NCBI GenBank assembly: GCA_002451435.1
Contig: DKCF01000009.1
Location: 10,967 to 37,893, forward strand
Length of the DNA: 26,927 bases
Origin: Bifidobacterium sp. UBA6881
Lineage (GTDB): Bacteria > Actinomycetota > Actinomycetes > Actinomycetales > Bifidobacteriaceae
Direction of reading: 5' to 3'
The position numbers and the translations under genes are program-made. The notes beneath the pieces are model-generated. The model was not told where the DNA came from. It ran no database searches and saw only the letters and a program-made list of their open reading frames with translations. Positions 7,525 through 15,009 of the stretch are shown piece after piece; within the stretch, counting starts at the first letter, position 1; every line of letters begins with the position of its first letter.

Positions 7525-9228
7525 GTGTCAGAACAGGAACGCCAGCCATCGAATGCCATCCGGACGAATCATACGCGCCAATGGACGCGGGGCAGGCGGC
7601 TCATGGTCAGCCTGCCCATTTTCGTCATACTGCTCGGCACGCTGGTGTTCGCCTCGAATCTGACGGCGATTTCATGGAACTACGAGCCGACCGGCCAGAC
7701 CATCGAGACGCTGTCTTCCGACACGGCGGTCACCTTCGACGAGTCATCCGGCAAAACCGTCGCCCGGCAAGGCGAATACGAAGTGACGAAACGATACGTC
7801 ACCATCAAGGCGAAACGCCCTTCCACCGGCGAAATGCAACGCATCAGGGTGCTTATCCGCGAGCCGAAAGGCGCCGGAAGCGGATTGCCGGGCGTGGTGT
7901 TCATGCATGGCGCGGGATATGGCACCTGCGACAACTCCTTCGGAGACATGGCCTATGACCTGTCCTCGGCAGGCTTCGTGACCGCAGTGCTCGACAAACC
8001 CGTCTGGTCGACCAACGACGCCACGCGCGACTACCCGGGGTCGGCGGCCATCTACGATCAGGTGATCGATCTGCTGCGCGGCCTCGACACCGTGAACGAC
8101 GGCAAGGTCGGCATCTACGCGACTTCCGAAAGCACATGGATCTCGTCGTACCTGCTGCAGCGGGACCACCACGTGGCCTTCCAGATACTGCTGAGCCCGA
8201 TGGTCTATTCTCCGAGACATTCCCTGGGATTCCTCGCGGCGCAGGATTTCGCGCTCGCCGGAGCGCATGACGGCTACCAATCCATCGTCAGGCGCGTCTT
8301 CAACATCGACGCCGGATTGTTCGGCCTGAACAACCTCGACATCAAGACGCTCACGCCGCAGGCGTATTCCATACCGACGCTGGTGGCATATGGCACGAAG
8401 GACGTCATGACCGCGCAGGTCGAAGGCACCAAGAAAATCGTGGAGATGGCGCACAAGGCCGGCAACTGGGACGTGACCGTACGCACCTACCCGATAGCCA
8501 ACCATGTGCTCAGACTCGGCGACGAGGCCAACACCGGCACCCCGTTCGCCGACGAATACGTGAACGATGTGATCAGCTGGGCGAGCGGCACCACACAGGG
8601 AATGAAACAGACCAGCGAACGCGTCGCCGGCACACGGCTCTACCAGTCGATCGCCGTTCCCATGGAGCTGAAAGCCAATCGGGGGCTGACCGTCTACATG
8701 GTGGCGCTGCACATCAGCATGCTGCTGTTGCTGTTGGTCACCGCCGTGCTGTGGCTGTTCGTGTTGGTCCGCAAGATCTGGGCGCGGCTCCACGCGAAGC
8801 GGTATTCGTTGGGATTCGCCCATGGTTTCAACAACGCGCTGGTCACCCTTGCCATCGCCACCATGGCAACGTTCGTGTTGTTCGTGGCGGGCTTGGGCGA
8901 AGTGATCATGGGCGTGGTCAAACTGGCATGGGGCGGCGCCCCCGCCGAGGACCCGGGCATGATGTACTGGAGCTGGCCGGTCATCCAGGTCGTGTGCATC
9001 GCCGTGGTATGGGCATGGTCCCGCGTGTTCATGCGGCTGATCGAGGAGGCCACGTATCGAGGAATCGCCCAGTGGCCGCCGCGCAGGGGCGCGATACGCG
9101 AGATCGTCACCGGACGCCAACCCGTGCTCGCCTCGACACGGTTCGGACGCGTGCTGTTCTGGATCACGGCGGTCGCCATGCTGTACATGCTGTTGGTATT
9201 CGCCTTCTGGGGACTGTTCATCTACTGA
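7525..9228 (+). CDS. Membrane-anchored alpha/beta hydrolase with C-terminal multi-helix membrane domain
   Basis: A 567-residue protein with an N-terminal membrane segment ('SLPIFVILLGTLVFASNL', about residues 30-47), an alpha/beta hydrolase domain (about 85-365) and four hydrophobic helices in the last 190 residues. Visible hydrolase landmarks are the oxyanion-type 'GVVFMHGAGYG', a nucleophile elbow reading 'YATSESTW' (Ser201, in place of GxSxG), Asp293 in 'YGTKDVM' and His327 in 'IANHVLRLGD'. Together they make a plausible Ser-Asp-His triad. The catalytic domain should face outward. Substrate is unknown; a lipid or cell-wall ester is a guess. GTG 7525 is chosen over ATG 7516 because a TAGAAT -10 overlaps the latter. 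It lies between ispG and recO without an obvious functional link. Confidence 0.8.
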   Translation: MSEQERQPSNAIRTNHTRQWTRGRRLMVSLPIFVILLGTLVFASNLTAISWNYEPTGQTIETLSSDTAVTFDESSGKTVARQGEYEVTKRYVTIKAKRPSTGEMQRIRVLIREPKGAGSGLPGVVFMHGAGYGTCDNSFGDMAYDLSSAGFVTAVLDKPVWSTNDATRDYPGSAAIYDQVIDLLRGLDTVNDGKVGIYATSESTWISSYLLQRDHHVAFQILLSPMVYSPRHSLGFLAAQDFALAGAHDGYQSIVRRVFNIDAGLFGLNNLDIKTLTPQAYSIPTLVAYGTKDVMTAQVEGTKKIVEMAHKAGNWDVTVRTYPIANHVLRLGDEANTGTPFADEYVNDVISWASGTTQGMKQTSERVAGTRLYQSIAVPMELKANRGLTVYMVALHISMLLLLLVTAVLWLFVLVRKIWARLHAKRYSLGFAHGFNNALVTLAIATMATFVLFVAGLGEVIMGVVKLAWGGAPAEDPGMMYWSWPVIQVVCIAVVWAWSRVFMRLIEEATYRGIAQWPPRRGAIREIVTGRQPVLASTRFGRVLFWITAVAMLYMLLVFAFWGLFIY

Positions 9229-9299
9229 ATGGCGTCTGCCGAATGATGGGAATCCATTGTGAAACTTATCGTGGAACATGTGCGGCGCGATGAAAGAGT

Positions 9300-9329
9300 G
9301 CGCCATGTTCCCGGAATGGAACATGGCGC
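9300..9329. repeat. 12-bp perfect inverted repeat between the hydrolase gene and recO
   Basis: GCGCCATGTTCC (9300-9311) and GGAACATGGCGC (9318-9329) flank a 6-nt loop. A third copy of the core GGAACATG lies just upstream at about 9272. No T-run follows, so it is a poor terminator. It could be a bidirectional hairpin or a protein-binding site before recO. Confidence 0.7.
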
Positions 9330-9400
9330 CGCGAACCATGGAACAACCGTGGGAACGCATATGATGCTGATGCGGTCAGAAGAAAGCGAGGGAGCCTGAC

Positions 9401-10129
9401 ATGCCGCTGTATCAAGACGAAGGCGTGGTGCTGCGCACCGCCAAACTCGGTGAGGCGGACCGCATCATCACCGTGTTCACGCGCGACCACGGCAAGATCC
9501 GCGCCGTGGCCAAAGGCGTGCGCCGCACCAAATCACGATTCGGCGGTCGGCTGGAACCATTCATGCGCGTGGCGCTGCTTATCGCGGAAGGCCGTTCGCT
9601 CGACGTCATCTCCCAGGCCGAATCGATATCCGCATACGCCGGGCCGATTTGCGCCGATTTCGCCGCATACGCCGCGGCGAACGTGATCTGCGAAACCGCC
9701 GACAAACTGGTATCCGCCGAGCGCGAGCGTTCCGTGCCGCAATACCGTCTGATATTGGGAGCGTTGAACGCGCTCGCCAAACACGCGCACGAGCCCGCGG
9801 CGATTGGGGATTCCTATGTGATGCGCGCGCTGTCGATCGCCGGATGGACGCCGCGTCTGCGCGCCTGCGTGGTGTGCGGCGAACCAATCTCCATCGACAA
9901 GGCATGGTATTTTTCGATTTCCTCCGGCGGTGTGATGTGTGTCAAAGACCATATTCCCGAATCGTTCGCCGTGCCGTGGAAGGCGATCTGCCAGCTCGAC
10001 GCGCTCGTCGACGGCGATTGGCCGGAGCTCGATGGCGGGGAATTGATGGGGGAGACCCGTCGCATGGTGGAAAAATGGGGCGAATACTACATGGAACGTC
10101 CGATTCGTTCCATGCGCTTGCTAGATTAG
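9401..10129 (+). CDS. recO: DNA repair protein RecO
   Basis: A 242-residue recombination mediator of the RecF pathway that helps load RecA onto SSB-coated DNA. The N-terminal OB fold is clear: 'YQDEGVVLRTAKLGEADRIITVFTRDHGKIRAVAKGVRRTKSRFGGRLEPF'. The C-terminal half carries a metal-binding-like site, 'ACVVCGEP...GGVMCVKDH'. The second CxxC of many RecO proteins is here CxxxH, which could still bind zinc. ATG 9401 follows GGGAG with a suitable spacer. It is followed by uppS after only 4 nt; recO-uppS neighbourhood is common in Actinobacteria. Confidence 0.95.
   Translation: MPLYQDEGVVLRTAKLGEADRIITVFTRDHGKIRAVAKGVRRTKSRFGGRLEPFMRVALLIAEGRSLDVISQAESISAYAGPICADFAAYAAANVICETADKLVSAERERSVPQYRLILGALNALAKHAHEPAAIGDSYVMRALSIAGWTPRLRACVVCGEPISIDKAWYFSISSGGVMCVKDHIPESFAVPWKAICQLDALVDGDWPELDGGELMGETRRMVEKWGEYYMERPIRSMRLLD
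10122..10127 (+). promoter_or_regulatory. -10 hexamer of a possible leaderless promoter for uppS inside the end of recO
   Basis: TAGATT overlaps the last codons and stop of recO and ends 6 nt before ATG 10134. uppS lacks a clear Shine-Dalgarno, so an internal leaderless promoter is plausible. Translational coupling to recO is the alternative. Confidence 0.4.
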
Positions 10130-10133
10130 CGGT

Positions 10134-10925
10134 ATGGCTTTTGAGAACGTGGACTACAAGTCCCTTGATATTCCGGCGGCACCGTTTTCCGATCCGTCGA
10201 TTATTCCCGATTTTCCGAAAAACAAGGTTCCGCGCCACGTCGGCGTGATCATGGACGGCAACGGCCGTTGGGCCCAGCAACGTGGCCTGATCCGCACCGA
10301 CGGCCATCAGGCCGCGGAACCCGTGGTGTTCGACACCATCGCCGGCGCCATCGAAGCGGGCGTGCGGTATCTGTCGCTGTACACGTTCTCCACGGAGAAT
10401 TGGAAGCGTTCGCCCCAGGAGGTGCGCTTCCTGATGGGATTCTCTCGTGACATCATCCATCGACGCGTGGCGCAGATGGATGAATGGGGTGTACGCGTGC
10501 GCTGGTCGGGACGCCGCCCGAAATTGTGGAAGTCCGTCATCGACGAGCTGCAGGTCGCCGAGGAACGCACGAAGAACAACACAACCATCGACGTGGTGTT
10601 CTGCCTGAACTATGGCGGACGCGCCGAGATCGCGGACGCCTGCGCGGCCATCGCGCGTGAGGTGCGCGACGGCAAGATCTCCGGCGACCGCGTCACGGAG
10701 AAGATGGTTGCCGACCACCTGTACAATCCGGACATTCCCGATTGCGATCTGGTGATCCGCACATCCGGCGAACAGCGCACGTCGAACTTCCTGCCTTGGG
10801 AGGCGGCCTATGCGGAACTGGATTTCGTGCCGGAACTGTTCCCCGATTGCGGCCGCGAGGTGTTGTGGCGCTCCATCGACCACTACATCCACCGCGACCG
10901 TCGTTTTGGCGGCGTGAAGAAGTAG
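10134..10925 (+). CDS. uppS: Isoprenyl transferase (undecaprenyl/decaprenyl diphosphate synthase family)
   Basis: A 263-residue cis-prenyltransferase that elongates an allylic diphosphate with isopentenyl diphosphate to make the polyprenyl carrier lipid for peptidoglycan and glycan export. Signatures are in order: 'VGVIMDGNGRWAQQRG' with the catalytic Asp41, 'YLSLYTFSTENWKRS', and 'DLVIRTSGEQRTSNFLPWEAAYAELDFVP' near the C-terminus. It starts 4 nt after recO with no clear ribosome binding site. It uses the product of the pathway to which dxr and ispG, also in this window, contribute. Chain length of the product cannot be read from the sequence. Confidence 0.95.
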   Translation: MAFENVDYKSLDIPAAPFSDPSIIPDFPKNKVPRHVGVIMDGNGRWAQQRGLIRTDGHQAAEPVVFDTIAGAIEAGVRYLSLYTFSTENWKRSPQEVRFLMGFSRDIIHRRVAQMDEWGVRVRWSGRRPKLWKSVIDELQVAEERTKNNTTIDVVFCLNYGGRAEIADACAAIAREVRDGKISGDRVTEKMVADHLYNPDIPDCDLVIRTSGEQRTSNFLPWEAAYAELDFVPELFPDCGREVLWRSIDHYIHRDRRFGGVKK

Positions 10926-11023
10926 CGGCTGATTTTCGATGCGGACGATGCGTGTCGGCGGCGACACCGTTGCCATTCCGGTGTCTTCGCACTTGGAATG
11001 GGCATCGATTCGATGGTTTGCCG

Positions 11024-11103
11024 CTGATGTGCGTCGATTCGGACGAAATCAGGCCGGATTCCGTCCGAATCGACACGCATCAGCCGGATTCAAGCCGTTT
11101 TTT
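11024..11103 (+). terminator. Long inverted repeat with T-run after uppS
   Basis: Arms at 11024-11045 and 11062-11083 are 22 nt each and pair except for two positions, one of which is a G-U wobble in RNA. A T6 run at 11098-11103 follows 14 nt later. It probably ends the recO-uppS transcript; the T-run is too far away for a classic terminator. The nucleoside hydrolase gene converges from the other side. Confidence 0.6.
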
Positions 11104-11127
11104 CTCTTGATGTCTGGCGGATTCGCA

Positions 11128-12579
11128 TCAATTGCCGGCGATACGGGTTGAGAATTCATCCAAAAAACGTTCGGCATCGACGTTCAACGCGACATGCACT
11201 CGGGGCGCCCCCGGATTGATAAGGCCCTCCGGATCGCCTATGGTGCGTCCGCGGGTGCCGTGGAAATCGCCGGTTTGCGTTTCGACCTTCATCGGCAGGT
11301 CAATGCAGGAAACCAAGGTCGGATCGACGGCGACGGCCGCAGCCAAGGGATCATGCAGGGGCATGCCCGCGGAGAAGAGACGCGCATCGGCCTTGAGATT
11401 GGCGGCGATGGAGAAATCGGCGATATCGGCGAGGAAACGCAGCGTCTGCGGACTGAACATGCGTTGCGGAGACGGTGTGGACGCTGCGGACGGCGTCGGT
11501 GCCGGTGATGTCACGGATGCCTTGGATTGCGCGGATACTTTGGATGACGTGGACTGTGCGAATGTTTCGGATTGCGCGGATGACGGGGATGATGCAGCGG
11601 GTGCGCGACGATGGGCTTCGGACGATTGTCCGCGAAGGCTCGCGGCATCCCTCCAGCGTCTCGTAGCGGTGCCGCCCAGCAGGCATTGGTGCGTCACGTC
11701 CAGACCGACCATGGTGATGTCCGCTCCGGAGTGGAACACGCGGTCGGCCGCCTCGGGATCCTGGATCATATTCGTCTCGGCCGTCAGATCCCAGCAGTTG
11801 CCTTCCTGGGTGAGGGAACCGCCCATCATCACCAGGCGCAGATTCCGCGTGATGTCCGGGGCTTCGGCGATCGCCATGTCGATGTCGGTCAGCGGGCCGG
11901 TCGCCACCACGGTGACGTCCCTGCCGAACCTGCGGATCTGGTCGATGAGGAATCGGACGCCTTCCGGTATGTCGCCATCATCGTCGATGTCGGCATTGCC
12001 GGCTGTGCCATTGGTGTCGACGTCGCCATCAGCGGCAAAGGCAAAGGAAAAGGAAAAATCGTCAATCGAAGGATTGGCGTGGATGTCATGAAGCGGATAT
12101 CCGCCGATGGAAAACAGTTCCCCGCCGTTTTCCATCGGCGATAGGCGGATCGTCCGTATGGGACGGTCGCCGATGATACGTCCGCGATCCGTGGACTGCG
12201 CGCAATCCGCACGGTCCACGGAGGAAGAGGAATCCGTGGATAAGAAATCCGCGGTGGAGCCGAGGGGCACAGGACCGAATCCGCCCAGTCCATCGATGCC
12301 ATGGAACTGCGCGCAACCCGCGTCCGGCACGAAACAGCGCGCCCAGGAAGGATGCGCCGAACCCCGCATGACGGGAATGTGCCGAAGCCCCAACCGCTCC
12401 AGCACATATTCGGTATTGCGTACCGCCGTATCGACCGCCACGTTGCCGTAGGTGCCGATGACGCCGAGCAGATTGATATCGGTGAAGGACGCCAGATACG
12501 CCAATGCCAACGCGTCGTCGATGCCGGTGTCGACATCGAGAATCATCCTGCGGCCGGTACGGTCATCTGCGAAATCCAT
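11128..12579 (-). CDS. Inosine-uridine type nucleoside hydrolase with two low-complexity insertions
   Basis: A 483-residue protein; typical members have about 310-320. The active-site loops are intact: 'LILDVDTGIDDALAL' type Asp cluster (Asp15, 17, 21, 22), 'VTVVATGPLTDI', 'NCWDLTAETN' and 'GMPLHDPLAAA'. It should hydrolyse the N-glycosidic bond of ribonucleosides to base plus ribose. Two insertions lengthen it: about residues 103-205 (Ser/Asp-rich) and about 314-375 (Ala/Ser/Pro with repeated AQS). Both avoid the catalytic loops in sequence. ATG 12579 has AAAGGAG 4-5 nt upstream. It lies 153 nt after an NMT1-type binding protein gene in the same direction, suggesting salvage of a base or nucleoside (inference). 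Confidence 0.87.
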   Translation of the reverse strand: MDFADDRTGRRMILDVDTGIDDALALAYLASFTDINLLGVIGTYGNVAVDTAVRNTEYVLERLGLRHIPVMRGSAHPSWARCFVPDAGCAQFHGIDGLGGFGPVPLGSTADFLSTDSSSSVDRADCAQSTDRGRIIGDRPIRTIRLSPMENGGELFSIGGYPLHDIHANPSIDDFSFSFAFAADGDVDTNGTAGNADIDDDGDIPEGVRFLIDQIRRFGRDVTVVATGPLTDIDMAIAEAPDITRNLRLVMMGGSLTQEGNCWDLTAETNMIQDPEAADRVFHSGADITMVGLDVTHQCLLGGTATRRWRDAASLRGQSSEAHRRAPAASSPSSAQSETFAQSTSSKVSAQSKASVTSPAPTPSAASTPSPQRMFSPQTLRFLADIADFSIAANLKADARLFSAGMPLHDPLAAAVAVDPTLVSCIDLPMKVETQTGDFHGTRGRTIGDPEGLINPGAPRVHVALNVDAERFLDEFSTRIAGN

Positions 12580-12732
12580 CGGACTCCTTTGCGATTCATA
12601 CGCGGCATGCGGCTATGGTGTTGCCGGCATGCGCGCTTATGGATGCCCGCAGCGTGGGGATTCGGCCCGGATTCATAACGCCGAGCCAAACCCCCGTGTG
12701 AGAGATGCGAAGAGCATCCTAGGCTCGGGCAC

Positions 12733-13812
12733 CTACTTGAGGAACTCGTCGGTGGAGATGTCCTTCGCCTGCGGCGCGGTGTGGATCACCTTGTCGTGCG
12801 AATCGGTGTACGCGTCCTCCTGGGCGAGGAAGTCGAAGTACTTCTGCGCGCCGTCGACATCGTTGGTGCCGAAGACGAACGAGCCGTCCTTGATCTTGGC
12901 CGGATCGCCCCAGTACTGGCCATCCACGATGGTCTTCATGCTCTTCTTCACGAACGCCGGCTTGAGGTTCGCGTCGGGAGCCTCCTTCACCAGGATGTTC
13001 GCGGCGTTGTCAGGGTGGGAGTACGCGTACTCGTAGCCCTTCTTGGTGGCCTGCACGAACTTCTTCACCAAGCCCGGGTTGGAGGAGATGGTCTTGTCGT
13101 TGGTGATCACGCCGATGGTGTCTGCGTTGCCCGGAACGCCGTAATCCGGTTCGGTGAAGCAGTTCAGCTTCGGACCGTACATCTCGGCCTGCACGCCCTC
13201 CCAGGTCGCGTAGAATCCGCCGAAGTCGGCCTTGCCGCTGGACAGCGTCTGGAACGTGGAGGTGCCGACGGTCACCTTGTCGAACGTGCCCTTGCCGCCG
13301 TCGGTCTGGATCATGCGGCGGATCACCGCATCGGACTCGTTGGAGCCGAAGGTGGCGAACGTCTTGCCGTCGAAGTCCTTCGGGGACTTGATCTCCTTGT
13401 TCGAGGCCAACGAGCACCAGATGGCGCTCGGCTTCTGCTGCACCTGCATGACCTGCTTGATCTTGGCGCCCTTGAGCGTGTAGATACCAACATTGGTGAG
13501 GTTGGACAGCGCGAAGTCGGCCTGGCCGTTGTTCACCGCCTGCTCGGCGCCGGCCTGGGCCACGGCCACGATGTCGACGTCAAGGCCGACCTGCTTGAAA
13601 TAGCCCTTGTTCTTCGCCACGTACACGCCGATATGGTTGGTGTCGGGAGCCCAGGACAGCATGAACGTCACCTTCTTGAGCTTGCCGCTGTCGCTGGTGT
13701 CGTTGGTCTGGCCGCATGCGGCGACGCCGAACATCATGGCGATCGCACCGAGAAGCGCCACGGCCTTGATGGCCGTCTTATGCGCGAATGCATTGAAGAT
13801 ATGGTTCTTCAT
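12733..13812 (-). CDS. NMT1/THI5-like ABC transporter substrate-binding lipoprotein
   Basis: A 359-residue secreted lipoprotein. The N-terminal signal sequence ends in lipobox 'GVAAC' with Cys33. The mature part begins 'KKVTFMLSWAPDTNHIGVYVAKNKGYFKQVGLDVDIV', typical of the NMT1/SsuA/ThiY group that delivers pyrimidine precursors, nitrate, sulfonates and similar small ligands. 'GQADFALSNLTNVGIYTLKG' and 'DFGGFYATWEGVQ' follow as expected. Ligand cannot be fixed; the neighbouring nucleoside hydrolase makes a pyrimidine or purine-related compound or the HMP precursor of thiamine attractive. AAGGGA lies 11 nt before ATG 13812. A long structured leader precedes it. The nearest permease gene is about 1.2 kb upstream beyond mazEF, and no ATPase gene is close. 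Confidence 0.88.
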   Translation of the reverse strand: MKNHIFNAFAHKTAIKAVALLGAIAMMFGVAACGQTNDTSDSGKLKKVTFMLSWAPDTNHIGVYVAKNKGYFKQVGLDVDIVAVAQAGAEQAVNNGQADFALSNLTNVGIYTLKGAKIKQVMQVQQKPSAIWCSLASNKEIKSPKDFDGKTFATFGSNESDAVIRRMIQTDGGKGTFDKVTVGTSTFQTLSSGKADFGGFYATWEGVQAEMYGPKLNCFTEPDYGVPGNADTIGVITNDKTISSNPGLVKKFVQATKKGYEYAYSHPDNAANILVKEAPDANLKPAFVKKSMKTIVDGQYWGDPAKIKDGSFVFGTNDVDGAQKYFDFLAQEDAYTDSHDKVIHTAPQAKDISTDEFLK

Positions 13813-13999
13813 ATATGATGATTTCCCTTGAATCTGACTTCTCTACCGTTTTCTAGGGATATGCACGGGTGGTATTCGGGCAGAAAACGGTACGAAGGGA
13901 CCCGGTTTCCCGTTGCGCCAATGCCCCCGGCATCCCTTATGGCGTCTGGAACCAGACGACGGGGAATCCGCCGGTTTGCCACGCATTGGCTGAACAGCG
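13813..13999 (-). promoter_or_regulatory. Structured 5' leader of the NMT1-type binding-protein gene (possible riboregulator)
   Basis: About 187 nt separate the likely transcription start from ATG 13812. The leader contains an 8-bp long-range stem (arms 13983-13990 and 13917-13924) enclosing a CGTCTG/CAGACG hairpin. It also has an 11-bp stem (arms 13882-13892 and 13844-13854) with a 27-nt loop. The Shine-Dalgarno AAGGGA (13824-13829) could pair with TCCCTT at 13895-13900. It does not show the TPP consensus (no CTGAGA, no GAACCTG), and I recognise no other known class. Confidence 0.5.
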
Positions 14000-14005
14000 C
14001 CATCC

Positions 14006-14011
14006 ATTATA
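14006..14011 (-). promoter_or_regulatory. -10 hexamer of the binding-protein promoter
   Basis: The minus strand reads a perfect TATAAT. No good -35 is seen 16-18 nt upstream. It is the best candidate for the start of the structured leader. Confidence 0.55.
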
Positions 14012-14126
14012 CGGGGTGGTATGACGTGCGGGGCGAACTCAGAGTCAATGTGCCTCATCTAACGGCATGGATAAGGGCATGCGATATTCCGTGTGCAGTC
14101 GATGTGCATTGCGGGATGATATTGGT

Positions 14127-14143
14127 TTATCCACTTATCCACA
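14127..14143 (+). other. Two overlapping DnaA boxes
   Basis: TTATCCACT (14127-14135) and the perfect consensus TTATCCACA (14135-14143) share one T and are in the same orientation. They lie in an AT-rich intergenic stretch between two divergent promoters, upstream of mazE. DnaA may regulate here or be titrated. No other origin features are visible. Confidence 0.55.
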
Positions 14144-14219
14144 AATTTTCTGCATCGACTTGCGAGAGCCATCCTGTATTGCGCAAACTTGAGGAATCGC
14201 TTGCAACAATGCGATCCAG

Positions 14220-14271
14220 TATAATTCGACGAATACAAAGAGGTATATACTTATGGATATACATATACTTA
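14220..14271 (+). promoter_or_regulatory. mazEF promoter and AT-rich repeat, probable autoregulatory operator
   Basis: A perfect TATAAT -10 lies at 14220-14225. Directly downstream, ATATACTTA occurs twice with an 18-bp period (14245-14253 and 14263-14271). GTATATAC at 14243-14250 is a perfect palindrome and GTATAT/ATATAC form an inverted pair. Toxin-antitoxin promoters are usually repressed by the antitoxin on such repeats, so this is the likely MazE operator. Confidence 0.6.
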
Positions 14272-14294
14272 ACCGTACATCGCAGGAGGTCATC

Positions 14295-14567
14295 ATGCCG
14301 ACCGTTACCGTGCAAAAATGGGGTAACAGCGAGGGAGTGCGCATTCCGAAAGAGCTGCGCGACCGCGCTGGAATCATCTGTGGTTCCAAACTCGATGTTA
14401 AGTTTCGGGACGGTTCGATTGTTCTGACGCCATCGAGTGTCAGAACAACGCAAATTGGCCAATACCGCATACCGAATCTGGAAGATATGTTCCGCGACTA
14501 TCACGGTGACTATCGCGGTGAGGAATTCGATTCCGGTCCCGCGGTCGGAGAGGAGACTGATCTCTGA
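14295..14567 (+). CDS. mazE: MazE-like antitoxin (AbrB/SpoVT fold)
   Basis: A 90-residue protein beginning 'MPTVTVQKWGNSEGVRIPKELRDRAGI', the classic MazE/AbrB swapped-hairpin DNA-binding motif. The C-terminal half is acidic ('NLEDMFRDYHGDYRGEEFDSGPAVGEE'), as expected for the part that wraps the toxin. ATG 14295 is set by AGGAGGT at 14284-14290; the in-frame ATG at 14253 would lie inside the operator repeats. Its stop TGA overlaps the ATG of the toxin gene (TGATG), implying translational coupling. It is on the opposite strand to the flanking transporter genes, and its upstream DNA is notably AT-rich, which suggests acquisition by transfer. Confidence 0.92.
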   Translation: MPTVTVQKWGNSEGVRIPKELRDRAGIICGSKLDVKFRDGSIVLTPSSVRTTQIGQYRIPNLEDMFRDYHGDYRGEEFDSGPAVGEETDL

Positions 14568-14920
14568 TGCGCTTTTCCCGTGGTGATATCGTTCGTCTCG
14601 ACCTCGACCCTTCGCGCGGGCACGAGCAGACCAAGCGTAGGTACGCGGTGGTGGTAAGCAACGATTGGTACAATGCCCACTGCAATCTGACAATGATTTG
14701 TCCGATCACCAGTACGGATAACGGGTATCCGTTGCATGTTGACCTAGGCGAGCAGCAGGTATTCGCGCAGGATGCCGATGTGGACGTAATCCACGGATTC
14801 ATCCAAGTGGAACAGCTCAAAGCCCTGGATTTGAATGCCAGACGGGCATTATACGTGGGCAGGCTTGATGCCGACACTGCCAAGCATGTTACGGAACTCG
14901 CCTTGGCCTGTCTGATGTGA
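14567..14920 (+). CDS. mazF: MazF/PemK family mRNA interferase toxin
   Basis: A 117-residue toxin. The N-terminal 'FSRGDIVRLDLDPSRGHEQTKRRYAVVVSNDWYN' matches the MazF/PemK fold, including the conserved Arg/Pro-rich loop region, followed by 'LTMICPITSTDNGYPLHVDL' and the 'HGFIQVEQLKALDLNAR' segment. It is expected to cut mRNA at short specific sequences when freed from the antitoxin. Its ATG overlaps the antitoxin stop. Length is normal with no truncation, so the module looks functional. It ends 90 nt before the convergent permease gene. Confidence 0.92.
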   Translation: MRFSRGDIVRLDLDPSRGHEQTKRRYAVVVSNDWYNAHCNLTMICPITSTDNGYPLHVDLGEQQVFAQDADVDVIHGFIQVEQLKALDLNARRALYVGRLDADTAKHVTELALACLM

Positions 14921-15009
14921 TTATCAATCGGTCGCCATCGGATGTTGTGCGCAACTGTGATGCTGGCGATGTGCGAACCAGTGACTGTTGGTAGGTTCTT
15001 GTCCGTCCG

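Noticed and set aside
13813..13999. TPP, cobalamin or ykkC riboswitch before the NMT1-type gene
   Set aside because: I looked for the hallmark sequence blocks of these classes and could not find them; the leader is kept only as unclassified.
14253..14294. Longer MazE start at ATG 14253
   Set aside because: It lies inside the operator repeats and lacks a ribosome binding site; ATG 14295 has AGGAGGT directly upstream.
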